This document shows positions 13,191 through 27,006 of a stretch of DNA of 64,000 bases, one piece after another (positions within the stretch are counted from its first letter, which is position 1; each line of letters begins with the position of its first letter). Below the pieces are notes generated by a model, which was given only the letters and a program-made list of their open reading frames with translations, searched no databases and was not told the origin of the DNA. This DNA is from Tetrahymena thermophila SB210 (Eukaryota; Ciliophora; Oligohymenophorea; Hymenostomatida; Tetrahymenidae). Both the position numbers and the translations under genes were made by a program. The stretch covers positions 310,001-374,000 of the forward strand of contig NW_002476241.1 of NCBI RefSeq assembly GCF_000189635.1, read 5' to 3'.

Positions 13191-13617
13191 AAATTAAATA
13201 CTATTCACTTTTTCATTTGTTCTCTCATTTATTTTAATAATTGAAAGGTTGTTTTCAATACTAAGAATAAACCATATATTAATTATTCTTGTAATTATTA
13301 CTATTTTAGAATCATGAAAACATTATAAAAACATTAGATTAAATTGAAAGAAAGCATAAGAAACTCCTGTAATCATATAAAAATATAAGTAGTTGTGTAA
13401 AAAAAGATATTTATAAAGTTGTTTTAAAGTAGTTAAGTAAAACATGCAAGCAACATTTAATGATAGATAAGTATATAAATAAATAATTAGATGAATAAAT
13501 AATTGCTGTTATTAATATAGATCTACAGCTTAAATCATAAAAGAAAGAAGCTTCTTTTAAAGAAATTAAATGTTTTTAAAATAATTTATTTTCTATTTCA
13601 TTTGATCTTTATTTTCA

Positions 13618-14787
13618 TCAGAAATCCCACCATTATATCAAACCAAGGCCATCTTCATTCATCGCACCCTATTTTTTATGAATTTTAGAGATAAAATTTA
13701 CACATGAACTTTATTAAGCAATTTATGTTCAAAATAATAAAATACTATGATTTGCTTTTATCCTTCTGGGTTAACTTCGTCAATCTTCGCCACTTTTGTT
13801 GTTTAAAGAAAATTATTAATACAAAACGAAAATTGTTTAAATTAATTAAAATTACAGAAATTAATGGCAAATATTTTGAATTTAACCTAAGCATCTGCTT
13901 CATAGAAGAGCACGCTAGAGCTGTCTTCTTCATCATTCTACCAAATCCATTCGTTTTTATCCTTGAAACTATTTTATGTATGAAATTTAAATAAAAACTA
14001 TTAAAAATACGTTTTGAATTATCTAAACAAGTATTTTAAAATAAGTTTGCTGTTATTAGAAGAGTTAATCAAATGAATTAAAAAATTAAAAGATATTTCG
14101 TAATGATTAATAAATAAATGTAAATATATATATTAAATATAAGAAAAAAGATACAATGTAGAGTTTGGCTGAAGTAGATGTTTACCAATAAAAGCCTAGA
14201 GCTATCCAAATTTAACTTAATTAATTAAATTTAAATGAGAAATATTTAATTATTGATTGAGAATTAAAAACATTAAGTAGATTAAGGTTTTTTTTATTTT
14301 TTCAAAAAAAGAATAATTTTAATTTTACCAGTAATTCCTTTAGCATTTTATGAAACGATTGTTCCTTCATAGACTTCATTTTAAACTATTTACTGGACGA
14401 GATAAGTCATTTAGATCTAGTTTTGAACAATAATAAATTTATTATAATCTATAAATTTAATTGCGCAACTTACTTCGAAAACGACTTCTCCTGTTACTTA
14501 TTCTACAAATCCATCATACAGAGTAACATCTTTAATAGCTACAATAACCTCATTTTCATTAATTGCCTTTTGAATAATATTTTGTATTAATAAATATGAA
14601 GTGTATTAGTAAATAAAAAATTCATTAAATTCAAGCAATTAATGATTGATTGGTTAATTTAGTAAATAGTTCGCACCTTGAATAAATATGTTTCATATAA
14701 TAATTTTGTAATGTTTTTTTGGTAATCCTTTCCAAGACTGTCAGGTTTAAGTCTGATCTTTTCTCTTTTAGTGCATAAAATAAACAT
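13618..14787 (-). CDS. RPC25: RNA polymerase III subunit RPC25/RPC8 (Rpb7-like)
   Basis: Seven exons (14787-14677, 14566-14474, 14416-14329, 14215-14155, 13968-13856, 13792-13746, 13668-13618) sum to 564 bases and encode 187 aa, close to the roughly 200 aa of the family. The N-terminal half starts MFILCTKREKIRLKPDSLG, as in human POLR3H. LYDGFV and the VQNEVYEGTIVS segment match the start of the OB/S1 domain. EWIWQNDEEDSSSVLFY aligns with the VWVWEYETEEG region, and the end GLGLIQWWDF matches the diagnostic GLGLLTWW tail. With its partner RPC17 this subunit forms the stalk of Pol III and acts in tRNA and 5S transcription. The stop is TGA at 13620-13618. It faces the GOLD-domain gene divergently across about 800 bases. 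Confidence 0.93.
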
Positions 14788-15590
14788 GTTTCTTTCTGAT
14801 TTAATTTGGAAAAGGGTTAGAATAATAAATTTATTGTGGTCTTTAAATCTTGGTACAAATTTTTGTTTGTTTCTTTGCTGATGTTAAATAAGTTAAAAAA
14901 TTTCTTTATTTTTAATCCTTTTGTATTGAATTAGTTAATAGAAACTATTAAGTCTGATTATTTTGGAAAATATAAATAAAGCTTTTTCATGAAATTTATT
15001 AATAGAAGCAACAATTAAGCAAGCCTTAATTCCCTTTCAAAAGTATTAATAAAGACACGGGTAATCACGAGAATATCTTTTGCTAATTTTTTATAAAGTA
15101 GAATGAATGAATTATTATTTGATTTGATTGATAATTTAATTCCTTTACTTACAAAATAATGAAAATACTCATTTAAAAAATAATATATTCTGACATTAAT
15201 TTTTTTAATCAACTAATAAAATATCTTTGTATAATAAAAAAATTAAATTCATTTAGTAAATATATACATACATATATTCATTAATTTATTTATTATTCTT
15301 ATGCATTTTTGATTTAATAATTTAAAGAGAAATTGATAAACAAGATAATCAATTAATTTTTAAAAGCAAATATTTTTATTAATTACTTTTCGTTTTAAAG
15401 AGCCATTTTAATTTTAAAAATAAAACTTAAAAGTAACACAAATAGAAATAGATATTCAAGAAAAAGACCACTAACTTATCAATAGGACAAAATTTTTTCA
15501 CTTAAAATGGAACAAAATTAAAAAAACATTGCCTAGTAAATTATAAATACAACTGCAGCACCATAATTTTAGGGAATAGGAAATTAAAAT
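14788..15590. other. Divergent intergenic region
   Basis: This separates the starts of RPC25 (minus) and the GOLD-domain gene (plus) and so should carry both promoters. I see A/T tracts only, no coding or RNA feature. Confidence 0.5.
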
Positions 15591-18233
15591 ATGCAGCAAT
15601 TAAATTAAGCAGCAGCCTTAACAAGCTAATAATAGCAAGAAATAGAGCGCTAAGCTGAGGAAAAAATGATACGTAGACCTTTAATGAGATCTGATAGCTA
15701 AACTGATAGTGATAAAAGTAGTGGCCATGAAAGAAGTTCTTCTAGTTCTAATAATAGCTAAGATAATATTGGATAACAAGCTAATACATAACTTAAATAA
15801 AAAGATTCTACTCACAATCACCAATGCAATGATCACAAGCATTCTCATAATCATTAACACCATCAACATGATTAACATAGCAGTCATTCTCATGGTCACC
15901 AAAGATAGCTTAGCAACTCATAAAATAGCAGAAACTAAGTTTTAAATAATTAATACTAAAATTAAGCTTAAAATTATCCTCAAGGCACAATTCAAGAAAG
16001 CAGACAGCAACAAAAATTAAATGCAATATTGAATACTGAAAGCTAAAATGATGTACCTTTAAATAACAGGTAAAGCTCTCTGAATGAAGAAGAAAAATAA
16101 ATTTTAGAAGATATTTACAATGATAAAATTGAATAAATGCAATAAAAAAATGAAATAACTTCTGCTGAATATTCATAAATGCTTAAAGCTTCATTTAAAA
16201 ATTGCTTCCACTCATCAAATCTTGAGAATTTAGATTCCTAATTCAAAGAACTTTAATAGCTAATAAGTGAAATTTAAATATGTGATATGTAGGTATTAGA
16301 TGCAGCTTTTTTCAAGAAAGTAGTGCTATTAGCATAAATGGAAAACCCTAAGAGATGCCTTAAGGTTATCTATCTCTTCTACTAGCTATTTAACGATAAA
16401 ATAATTTTAAAGCATCTTTTAAAACTTGCAGATTATAATAGGCTTATTGTTGACATAATAAATTCATATTATATTTTGCTAGAAAAGTTTAAAAACACAA
16501 AATTAGAAATAGAACTAAAGATTTCATTTAACAACTTACAAAATATTTTGGACAGTTAAGGTCATTATGAGGAATTCAAACTTTTAATTGAACAACAAAC
16601 TACTCTACAAAGCTTAGATTCTATTGATCTCACATCTGATGTAGTTATTTTTCTTTATTTTCTTTTCTCAACTGATATATAAAAAATTTTTCTTTTTCAG
16701 AATCCAAAATTCAAAAAAATATTTGAAAATCATTTAAATTTAATTTGATTTAAAGCAAAAAGAAATCTTTGAAACAATTAAGCACTATTCCAAACTAAAA
16801 GAAATCTACCATAAGTAAGAAGCCATCAAGTATATCGTACTCCTTTTAGGTAAATGCGAAACAGTCATTTAGCAATACAAAGTAAGCCAAATATATATTT
16901 ATTTATTACTATAAATTATTAATTTTTGTTTAATTTAAATTAATCTACTTAAAATTGATCCAGTTCCCTAAATTTTCTTTCAAAAAAGACTGATTAAAAT
17001 TTACTAATTATTCTAATATTTCTAAAAATAGATTTTAGTGCACCATTTATCCCCAATATTCCTTGAGCTAAGCAATGCTAACTATGAAAATAACGAGTCT
17101 AAAGTTATTTATGTTAATTAAGTCCTTGATTTGCTTGATAGATACATTTTCCCAATAGAATTCTTAATAAATTTTGACACATCAAGAATCTAAGGCATTA
17201 AAACTTATTACCTGAAAAATCTTAAACACATTGTTTAGTACTTTTAGAAGCTTTACACACTAGTTGGTGGTTTCCTAAACTCGGTTTTATTGATGCCCCA
17301 AGAAATTTAACTAAATCTTAGAGCTCTCTTTATGATCAGAAGAATGTATTACTTCTTTTATGACGATTCTCAAATCAGAAAACTTATGGAAGGACCTATG
17401 TAAATAATTGATTTAAAATATTTAACTGAAACATTAATTATTAAATAATTACAGTATAGTAATTCTCAGCAACTTAGCTCTTTTCACTAAAGACGTAGTA
17501 CAAAAAAAAGAACCTACATTATTTTTGCATAAATTATTAGATGATTAAAATACTCTTCCTTCTCTAAAAGAAAAACTTGAATAGAATGAATATATAAAAA
17601 CTCTTAAAGAAAATAAAGTATTTTTAATTTATTTTTAGTCTAATTTAGTTAAATATTTACAAAAATAACAAACAGTATTTTGGGGTAATGGCTAAATGCT
17701 ATCCATAAGACATAGATGTATAATACAACTTCAAAAGTTTAAACTTCTAAGTGAACTACCCTGTTTATAGAAAGATTGATGCTGGTTCATTCTACTACTA
17801 TAATATCTTGGTAATTACCTTATATATTAAGAGTAAAAAAATATAAAATAATTGTTTAATTAAAACAAATAAATAAATAGGTAACAAAACAAGATACTAT
17901 CATTTATTGGAGCTTTAAAACTCTTAATTATGATATTAAATTTGGTCTTTTCAAAATGGAAACTTTAAGCAACGAATTGCAGATAGACTCCTATGAAGAA
18001 GAAAAGTAAATAAAAGCAATTGTTAAATTATAAAAAGCTGACTCACATAAAGAACCTGTTATGGTAACCTAAAAAATAAGTTTTAAATTAAATAATTATA
18101 AATTCATTTTTTTATTAAATAGGCTTATTCTTTGGTTAGTTTGCCTGGGTATTACAGAATAGTATTCGACAACACCTACTCTTATTGGAGAGAAAAAGAG
18201 TTATTATATACAATTCAAGTATTAGAACCTTGA
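15591..18233 (+). CDS. His/Gln-rich protein with C-terminal GOLD domain
   Basis: The start ATG at 15591 opens a long first exon that reads without TGA. Its N-terminal low-complexity part is rich in Gln, Ser and Asn and has a His cluster (about 15800-15900: HNHQ, HSHNHQHHQH, HSSHSHGHQ). A helical middle follows (EEEKQILEDIYNDKIEQM; VLLAQMENPKRCLKVIY; later KLKEIYHKQEAIKYIVLLL and RYIFPIEFLINFDTSRIQG), which I do not recognise. The last exons (about 17690-18233) form a GOLD domain. They start VMAKCYPQDIDVQYNFKSL, include the TIIYWSFKTLNYDIKFGLF strand pair, and end with the typical YRIVFDNTYSYWREKELLY. GOLD domains act in Golgi/endosome trafficking or autophagy adaptors, usually as protein- or lipid-binding modules. 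TGA stop at 18231-18233. I cannot tell which trafficking step it serves. The His cluster could bind metal, but that is speculation. Confidence 0.72.
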
Positions 18234-18775
18234 TATATCATATAACTTAATTTCAATCATAAATAAAAACTTAATTTATAACATTTATATTTATTTAGCT
18301 TAGTAACTTGTAATCAGATCATAATTATTTATTTTTTCATTCAAAATTTATTCATATAATTCATAAAATTGTGCATCTTTCATCATTTGATAAAAAAATT
18401 CTATTTAACTCGAATAAATAGTAATGTAAATTCGAAAATATTTAAAATTTCGAAATCAAATTAATTACAAATACCTTTTCTATCAAAGCATATTCTTTTA
18501 ATTAACTTTTTTAAAAGAAAATTACATTTTTTAAATTTTTAATGAATTATTGAATTAGTTTCTTTTTTATTTTAGCTTTTCTGGGAAAATTTCTTTATCA
18601 TTATGTGTTGAATCAAGTTTTATAAAATCAATTTAATAAAATAAAAAATATAAATAATAATTTTTATCATGTTGTTTAATTATTTTTAAAATAAATTTAA
18701 CATTGATAAATAAATTATATATTTTTAGATAAAAAAAACACTATTTATTTTTAATAATTTAAATTTATTTTATTT
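18234..18775. other. Convergent intergenic region
   Basis: This holds the 3' flanks of the GOLD gene (plus) and the LRR gene (minus). It is A/T rich and I see no feature. Confidence 0.5.
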
Positions 18776-21700
18776 TCAATTAATTGGCTTAAATATTGTC
18801 TTTATTTGACTTAAAGCATTTAAGCTTTCCTATTCGTAAGTTTATGTGAAATAATTATGTTTTAATTCAATCTGCGATTGCTGCTAGTCACTAAGTACAT
18901 CAAAGTCCATTTAATTAATTTAAAAAGGTTTTATCATTAGAATAAGACTAATCTAATATAAAAAATTTAATAAATTGCAAATTAAGCCAAGGATAGACAT
19001 GACCTTGAAATTTTAAGATATTCCTAAAAATGTGATATAGAATATTAAAGACGGAAAAAGCTCTATAACCATGATGATAGTTGCATTTACTGCTCTTCTA
19101 TTAAGTTTTTTATTTTATATAACCACATAATTTTCAATTGTGAGCTAATCATATAGAGTCGAAACTACTTCAAACTAAATTAAGTAAGGAATCGGAATTT
19201 ACTATTTTAGATTTACAGCTATTTTTACTATTTAGCACATAAGAATCCATCCAAAAATAAAAAATCCAAAGACTAATTAATCTTACTCAAAGCAAAGCCT
19301 TACTAAAAAAAATATGAAAAACGTATTTAAAGCTATAACCTATTTTTTAAGATAAATGTAAGTATATCTTTTATTTGAAATTAATTTTACTTAAGAAAAA
19401 ATATATTTAAAACAGTTTTCTTTTAAGGTATGTGTCATTGTAATTTCATCAGTCATAGAAAAACAATCAGGTATATCTTTTTTTATTTTGAAATGTAGGT
19501 AAAACTCTACAAAATAATTAGCAGCTAAAAAGACTACCATGAGAATAATATTAACATAAAATATGTAAATAATTAGCTACTAAGTTATTAAGAAAAATGC
19601 TAACAAAAAGTACCAAAGTATCAACCAATTCAAATTAACTTTGATGTCATTCAAAACAGATATACCAGTTATAAAGTTAGAATCATATAAACATCTTGAG
19701 ATGTTATCTAAAATGAAGTAGAGAAACCTATTCCAAATTTCCTTAGTTTTTCCTAATCTATAAAATAAAAAAAATATATTAATTTGATAGTTTTAGGATA
19801 TTTATTTTTAATTTATTACCTAATATCAGGAAGCTTATAATACCTTTCTCTATAGATAACAGCTAATTCGTCTGTGTTTTCTTTAATAGATATATAGCGG
19901 ATATCACAATTTTTAAAATAAGGATGTTGGTGACATATTTAATAAATATATTAAATAAAAGAAAAACTAAAAGTAGCCTAAAGAAACTTAAAGCTTGAGG
20001 GAGGAATTAAATCAAAAAATTCTACAACAATATTTTCATCAGTTACATTGAATTCGATATTGTAATCTAAATAAATTTTTTGCAAACCACATTCCTTTGT
20101 TTATGATTTGAAAAAAAGTAAATTTTTTTTTTTTTCAATTATTTAAAAAAAACGACAATAAAAAAAAATATTATAAAATTTTTACTTTTGCGGCTTAGAA
20201 AATATTTACAATAGAATCTTTAGAGTAAAAAAGAGGTTGAAGCAGATATAAGGGATGATCTACAATAATTTATTTAATGTTTGACTCTTTGCAAATTTGG
20301 AAAAATCTTTCATTTAAAAAATATAGTACATAATCTTCTTATGCAGGTTGAACTGGATAAATTTGTAAAAATTTATTTATAAAAGCACGGTTAAGAAAGA
20401 GAATTCCTGATTTTATATAATTTCTGAAATTTTATTTCATTTCCTCAAAAGAAAAGTCTTCTATTGGATAAATGCAATGGAGAGATTAAATTTATTTTTT
20501 GCTTGCTTAGATATATTGAAGGTCTAAACTTAAATTGATCTTTTGACCTTCTTTTAAAAATTCGAAAAGCAAATTATTTGCATAAATAACTTCTCCTTTA
20601 GGTAAAAATCTATAAGCTAAATTCAAAATATTTTTATTGATGCGCTCAATTTAAAGCTAAGGTTCTTAATTTAAACGACTAAGATTTTTTAATACTTAAT
20701 CTTCCTTAATGAATTATTTCAATATTGGTTGTCTAAAATTAGCTTCCAAAAGCTGCTTTTTATAGGCTTTAGAAATTGAATCAAAATCAAAAGTTAAATC
20801 TATGCAGTTTGGAGCATTTTATAAAAGGTTAATTAGAGTCTAGATCATCATAATATCTGAATTAATTTCAAAGAGTTTTAGAGTTTAGAGATTTATACAA
20901 TTTTTCACATTTAACAAAGTTTAAAATGTGATCAATTTATTATAAGACAAATCTAGATATTCTAAATTCTTCATAAACTTTAAAGAAAATAAAGTTGAAT
21001 CAGCTAGTTACTAGGCTTAAAGATCTAGATATCTAATGCTTTTACTTACTGTTTCTAAAATTTCTTGATAAATTACTTAATTCCCAAAATACTTTTACTT
21101 AAATTATTGTTAGCTTATAGACCTTTATTCTGTTAAAAACTCTTAAATATTCCTTGAGAAGATGAATGTTTCTAATCTTGTAAATTTAAGAACCACATGA
21201 GGAAGCTGTTTAAGAGTTTCTTCATTTGATTCGATTTCCATTTCTTTGAAATCTAGGTAATTAAAAGTCATCTAAAATTTGAAATGTATCATTTCATAAA
21301 AAGGAATAAACGTTTCTTTAGTTAAAAAGCAATTAACTTTTCTACTTACAATCTTATCTGAAGTTTTTTAACTATATGAAACTTTTTATTCTAGTTTATT
21401 TTAAGAAATATCTAAAACTTCTAAGCTATCAAAAGCTAATTTATCAAAAACCTACTTCATAGCTAAAATCCATTCATCTTTTAAATTCATATCTCTCATA
21501 AATAACTTCTTAAATTTAGATCCATTAATTTTATGAATTTTTACAATCAAATTCACAATATCTTCATTTGGAATTATAATAGTACCTTATTTATACACTT
21601 TGTTTCCAGAGATATCTAATGACTCTAATATTTGAAAACCAGCTTCATAAAATCTAATTGCAAGCATCTGAATTGAGATTTAATTAAGATCACAGTAAGA

Positions 21701-24700
21701 TAAATTTATGCTCTTCAAACTCTGTCCACAAGAAATACTTATAGACCTAATTTTAACAATACTTATAAATATAAATATTAACTAAAAGATAATATTCACC
21801 TAATTAATGTTTCAAAGTCTTCATTTATAAACTGATTGTAACTCAAATCTAAATGTCTGAGTGTTTTGAAAATATTGAATGTAAACATTTCTACCAAAAC
21901 ATCCTACTTTTTTTAATCTATATTTAAAAGATAAAATTTGAATAAAATTTTTTTATTATTTAAAAATAAAATAAATCTGATAGATAATCTTAATTCATAA
22001 TTTATTTTTATAATATTTTTTATGAGATAAAAAAATTAAATTAAATTTATGAAATTTAAAATTGATTATTTACTATTTTGAGTTCATAAGGAAGATAAAT
22101 AATATATTTAACTTCAAAAAAAAATTTACTTATTTTGAGATCCCTTATTACTAGAGTTTCAAGACTAACTTAAGAAGCTAGAGTTAGACCTGTAAGTAAT
22201 CCCTAGAGACACTTTGGTGAAATGTGTTACAATCCAGAAAAGTTGGCATAATTTAAATTTAAAAAGCTTTGAGCTAATGTGTGGCTGAGGTAAAATAGCT
22301 CGTCATCGCAGAAGTCAGTATAGGATATATCCAAATATTCCATGTGATCAGAAAACTTATGTGATATGATTTCTAGAAATTTTTAGCTATACTTAGACTG
22401 AATAGGGTTGTGAGAAACATCAATATAATAGAGTTTATTTATTTTTTTGCTAAGAAAATCATTCAGCAAATCTAATTTCCCACATAGCTAGCTATTTTTG
22501 ATTGTCAAGTGACAAATGTTTGAAGAACCTATGTAATTAATTGATTTGATAATCTTTCTAAAATCATAATAACTCAACATCTCATTATTACTCAAATTTA
22601 GCTTAACAATATTACTTTCTTTAATTGATGGGCACTTTTATCCATTCTCATCATCTGCAACTATATCAAATTACCTCTTTGGGTCATCCATTAACTCTTG
22701 TTGTTTGAGAATTTTTTATAAGTGCTCATATGTAAATGACCCACTTATGCATCCAAAGAGATTTGTCAGAGATTAAGAAGGAATAAATGAATCTGATGAT
22801 ACTTGTTTATATTAAACTGTTTCACTAAAAACCATTTTACTGCTTGGCCCGTTTTCTGAGACATCCAATAGTTCCATTTGATTTGATAAAATAAGAGCAC
22901 AAAGAGCTTATATTTTATATGAGTTCAGCTAGACATTTCTGCAATAAAGTTTTCTCAATTGCTTAATTTTTTGAAAGGAATTTATAAGGGAAACAAACAT
23001 ATTATCTGTGAGAGATTAAGTATTGTGAGAAATGTCAATTGATTAAATTCTGATCTGCTGGTATCTCTCATTTATAACAGTCGCAAGATTCTGTGCTATC
23101 AAATCATCTAAATGAATATTTTTTAGAATCAAAGTAGTCAATCTGTTATATTAGCTACTTAAAACAACATAAAAGAATCTTTTCCACTAATTATGATCAC
23201 AAAACTTATTTCCACTCATATCTAATACCTACAAAGACTAAAATGTACTATTTTCTTAAAAATCTTCTTCTATTGTGTATTTGCTTGATGCTGTTGAAAT
23301 TCTACCCATTAGAGCATCAACAAGGCAAGTCATCTGCTAATCGTTTAATCCCATATTTTACATTTTAAACTCAGTCAAATGCTTAAGGGAACTTAGTCCT
23401 AATATAATTTCTTTGATATTTTTCTCAGTCAAATATAAATTATTCGAAATGTCAAACTTTTCAAGCATATAAAATTACGATATAATTTAAGAAAGATCTA
23501 AACCACTTAAATTATTAATACCAATATTGTCCCAAATAAGAGTTGTAATAGTTTTTGAATAAAGTGATAAATTTTTAAATATTCCCCTAAAACATAATTC
23601 TTATAAGCTCAATTACCCAATCCCACTCAAATCTAAGTTCTCAATATTCGCTAATCTCGATTTATCAAGCACAATCTTGTCTATTTATATCAACTAATCT
23701 ACTGTGAGCTATGTGTCTTTCATAATAATCTATCTAAGATGCTTCCTATTTTCTCTGACTAACCCAATTAAAAAGTTGGCAAGAAGCTCAGCATTAACTC
23801 TTTCCAAATAATTCTTAGAAATATTGATAATTTCTATATTCGTAATTCTCTTTTAATTGATGTATTCCAAAAATAGCTTTATTTAATCGATGCTCAAATC
23901 AATATTTTCTATGAGAAGTGTGATATTAGATTAATAAGATAGAGCATTTAAATACATTAAAAGGTCGATCAAGCTCTATCCCATTTCTCTATTTTCTGAT
24001 AAATCTATAATTCTTAAGCTTGACATCAAAAACTTCTAATCATCTTAAAATAATAAGCTCTCAAAGTTATGCTTTTATTTCTTTTGATGATCTTCAAAAG
24101 CTGCAGTTGCTTCTAAATATAACCTTTAATTTAGAGCTGATAGAATTTATTCATTCAAGCTGCAATCCCTTAAATACAGCTCCTCAACATTTGGGATATT
24201 TTCTATTATACTTAGCAAAGTATTCTGTCTGAATCCCTGTGTCCCACTTAAATCTAAAACCTTTAAATTCTTACTAATCCCTAATATAGTTGGTAAATCT
24301 TCAAAGTCAAAATCGTCAAAATCCATCTTCTATAATTTTAATTTTTTCATATGAGAAATATTCACATGTGAAAAAAATGTAGCCATTTTGTGCTAGCCAG
24401 CAAAGCTGTTTTCGCTTAAATCAATTTCTTCAATAAAACTTAATATTTCTTGATTATCTTATCCTAATTAATAATTTAACGAATTTTAATTTATCAAATT
24501 AAATAAATAAATTTCATAAATATATTGAATGAATAAAATAAAATCAATTAAAATCCTTTATTATTTGAATTTTTTAAAATTATTTTAAACTAGAGTTGTT
24601 TTTTATTTTCAAATTCTAAATGTAAAATCGAAGATAAATTAATCAAAAAATATAAATATCTCAAACTAGATAAGCTAAATTAATGCACATTTTGAAATGA

Positions 24701-27006
24701 TAATTATAATAAAATAATCCATTTATTTTTTAACTGTTATTAATTATTTTTAATAAGTTATTTTACAAAGTATTATCAAAGAAAAATTAAAAAATAATTG
24801 AAATGGTTAGCTTACTTAATGGTATATTTAAATTTAACAAATTGGTATTTCTTAGAGATAACTTGCAAAGAGACTTGCTTGTCCTTATAAGAGAGAATAA
24901 AAGAAAGATCGTTTATTGTAAGGCTTGATCCAGAGGAAAATAATCTAGAATCAAAGAATTCTAAAAGAAATCAGTAAGGTATTTAATCAAAAAGCTTTCA
25001 TTTTCTTTACAAATAACTCCCCCTTCGGTGATAATCTCTGGCCTTTTCCTCAACTTAAAATGCTTTTAATATTATGAATTAGTCTCAAATATATTAAACC
25101 TTTATATAAATATTATTTAATAATAAATATTATGTTTTGTGTAATAATTTAAATAAATTTACTTTAGAGGGTATTTGTAAATGTTATTTTTAATTCTTTC
25201 TGCCTTCCATTCTTCTAATTAGTACAAAATTGGCATCATATATTCTTTAGTGACCAGAGGATTATCATTTATTACTATTTTGTTAAGTAATGGATAATCA
25301 GTAATCTATAAATTATTTTTCTAAAATAAGAATTTCAAATCTAAGTCATTGAGTGAACACTGAATGAAGTACAACTCTTATAAATCTTAGTCTCTCCAAT
25401 ACAAAAAATTTTTAATCAGCTATAGAATATTTTGCTCAATTTGGAATCGAACAAAGCAAAGCTATTTTAAATTTTTCACTCTTCTTAGTTATACGAGAAT
25501 ATCTTTGAAAATATAGAGATCTATTCTACCAATATTAACAAATAAAACTACTTCAACAATATCTTTATTCAATTAAATGTATTCTTTGAAATACCTGTAA
25601 TGCTCTCTTAAATTAAAACACTTTTGATCGATCACAATTTTATGAGACTCTCCTTTAAGTGTTAATTATCTCAAAAGAAATTTACTCTCAAAATCAATAG
25701 CATTTCTAAAATAATTTTCACTCATAACAAGATGCAATTTAAAATCTTCAATAATTCTTTCAACCAATTAATTATATGTTTTTTTCTCTAAATCTTCTTC
25801 AAGATTCTTTTATTTCTATAAATCATTATTTACATTTTATTGATTTTAGATCATATTTTATTCATAAACATTTACATTTTATTGCTAATTTTAATTATTT
25901 TATTAATTCTGTACAGCAATTTACTGATTTGAAATATTATTTTATCCATTTTATTAGTTATTTAAGTTAGTTTAATTATTTTGATTTTGATTAATATTTT
26001 GTTAGAATTAACTTTCATTTGGTAATATTCCTTCTTAGACTAAATTCTCCTAATTATCTTGTAAGTTCATTAAACTCAAGGAAATGAATTTGATATTTGG
26101 CAATCTTTTTGGTTTAACTGAACTCCTAATAAATAAGTCAACCAAACACTCATTTCTTTGCTAGTTGATTGGATAGGACTATTTATTTTGTTAAAATAAT
26201 TTAATATTTATTTAAAAAAATTTATAATTAAACCTACATCTTCTATGACTATTGATTGAAGACTATCTTTAAATGCCTTAATAATTTCTTTTAGTATTGC
26301 ACCATTAAAATGAGAATTTTTTATAGTTATAGATTTAAGTTGAATCTTAGAATTTATTTTTTTCTAACAAAACCTTTGATAAATAATAATATGGCGTAAT
26401 GAAGGTAGAATATCTTTTTAACATTATATTATTCTTAACTTCGTAATGTGTGTATACTAATCATGTTAGACTTTAAAATTGTCAATTCTCTGTTGAATTT
26501 CCTCCAAAATAGAATTATCTGAAGCATGCTGTGATTCTTTTATGTTCTTAAATAATAAAAGATCCTCTTTTAATATTAAAATTAAATAATTTGTCTTATT
26601 TGTTAAGTTCCTTAATATCATATTTGGTAAATTTTCAAATTTAAATTACTTCTTTAAGCTATTGTCATTCTATTTTAAAGCGCGTCCCTTTCATTTTCTA
26701 TCAAATTTAAAATAGTTATCAAAATTAATTTAAGTTGTGTTTATTCCTTAATCAACATAATTACAGTTATTCTATGGATTCATTTATGCAGTTTCGTTCA
26801 ATATTGATTGCTTAATAATAAAATAAAAGTTAAAACAATTATTTCAAATGAAATTAAGTATTTTATACATTCAATAGCTATTCTTAATTTTATTGTTGAA
26901 AATTTTCAATCACAATTGATTCATCATTTTACTTTTATACATTAGCACTGCCTTTTTTCAGATCATGCAGTTCCAGCGCATCGTAATATATAGAATCTTG
27001 CTGCAT
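18776..27006 (-). CDS. Giant leucine-rich-repeat protein with C-terminal membrane region
   Basis: Minus-strand reading gives dozens of leucine-rich repeats from about 26170 to 20100, for example LRHLDLSYNQFINEDFETL near 21830 (rev). They are irregular, RNI-like units. Upstream exons (about 27006-26460) encode a polar N-terminus (MQQDSIYYDALELHDLKKG). After the last repeats the protein enters a membrane part: FDLIPPSSFKFLQATF, then WLILWYFLLAFFLITQQL (19600 region), ATIIMVIELFPSLIFYITF (19080) and ILGLICNLLNFLYQISLIL (18990). A polar tail follows and ends at TGA 18778-18776. LRRs usually bind proteins; a cytosolic or luminal LRR array on a polytopic anchor is inferred. The start is uncertain, because the frame stays open upstream of 27006 without another ATG. 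AT-rich breaks (24480-24800, 21950-22130) are taken as introns, and two adjacent genes cannot be excluded. Confidence 0.65.

Noticed and set aside
13704..13994. Plus- and minus-strand frames inside RPC25
   Set aside because: They run through introns 5 and 6 of RPC25; the spliced exons match the Pol III subunit.
15681..16176. Frames overlapping the His-rich exon on both strands
   Set aside because: The frame from ATG 15591 continues through this stretch with TAA/TAG as Gln into the GOLD protein.
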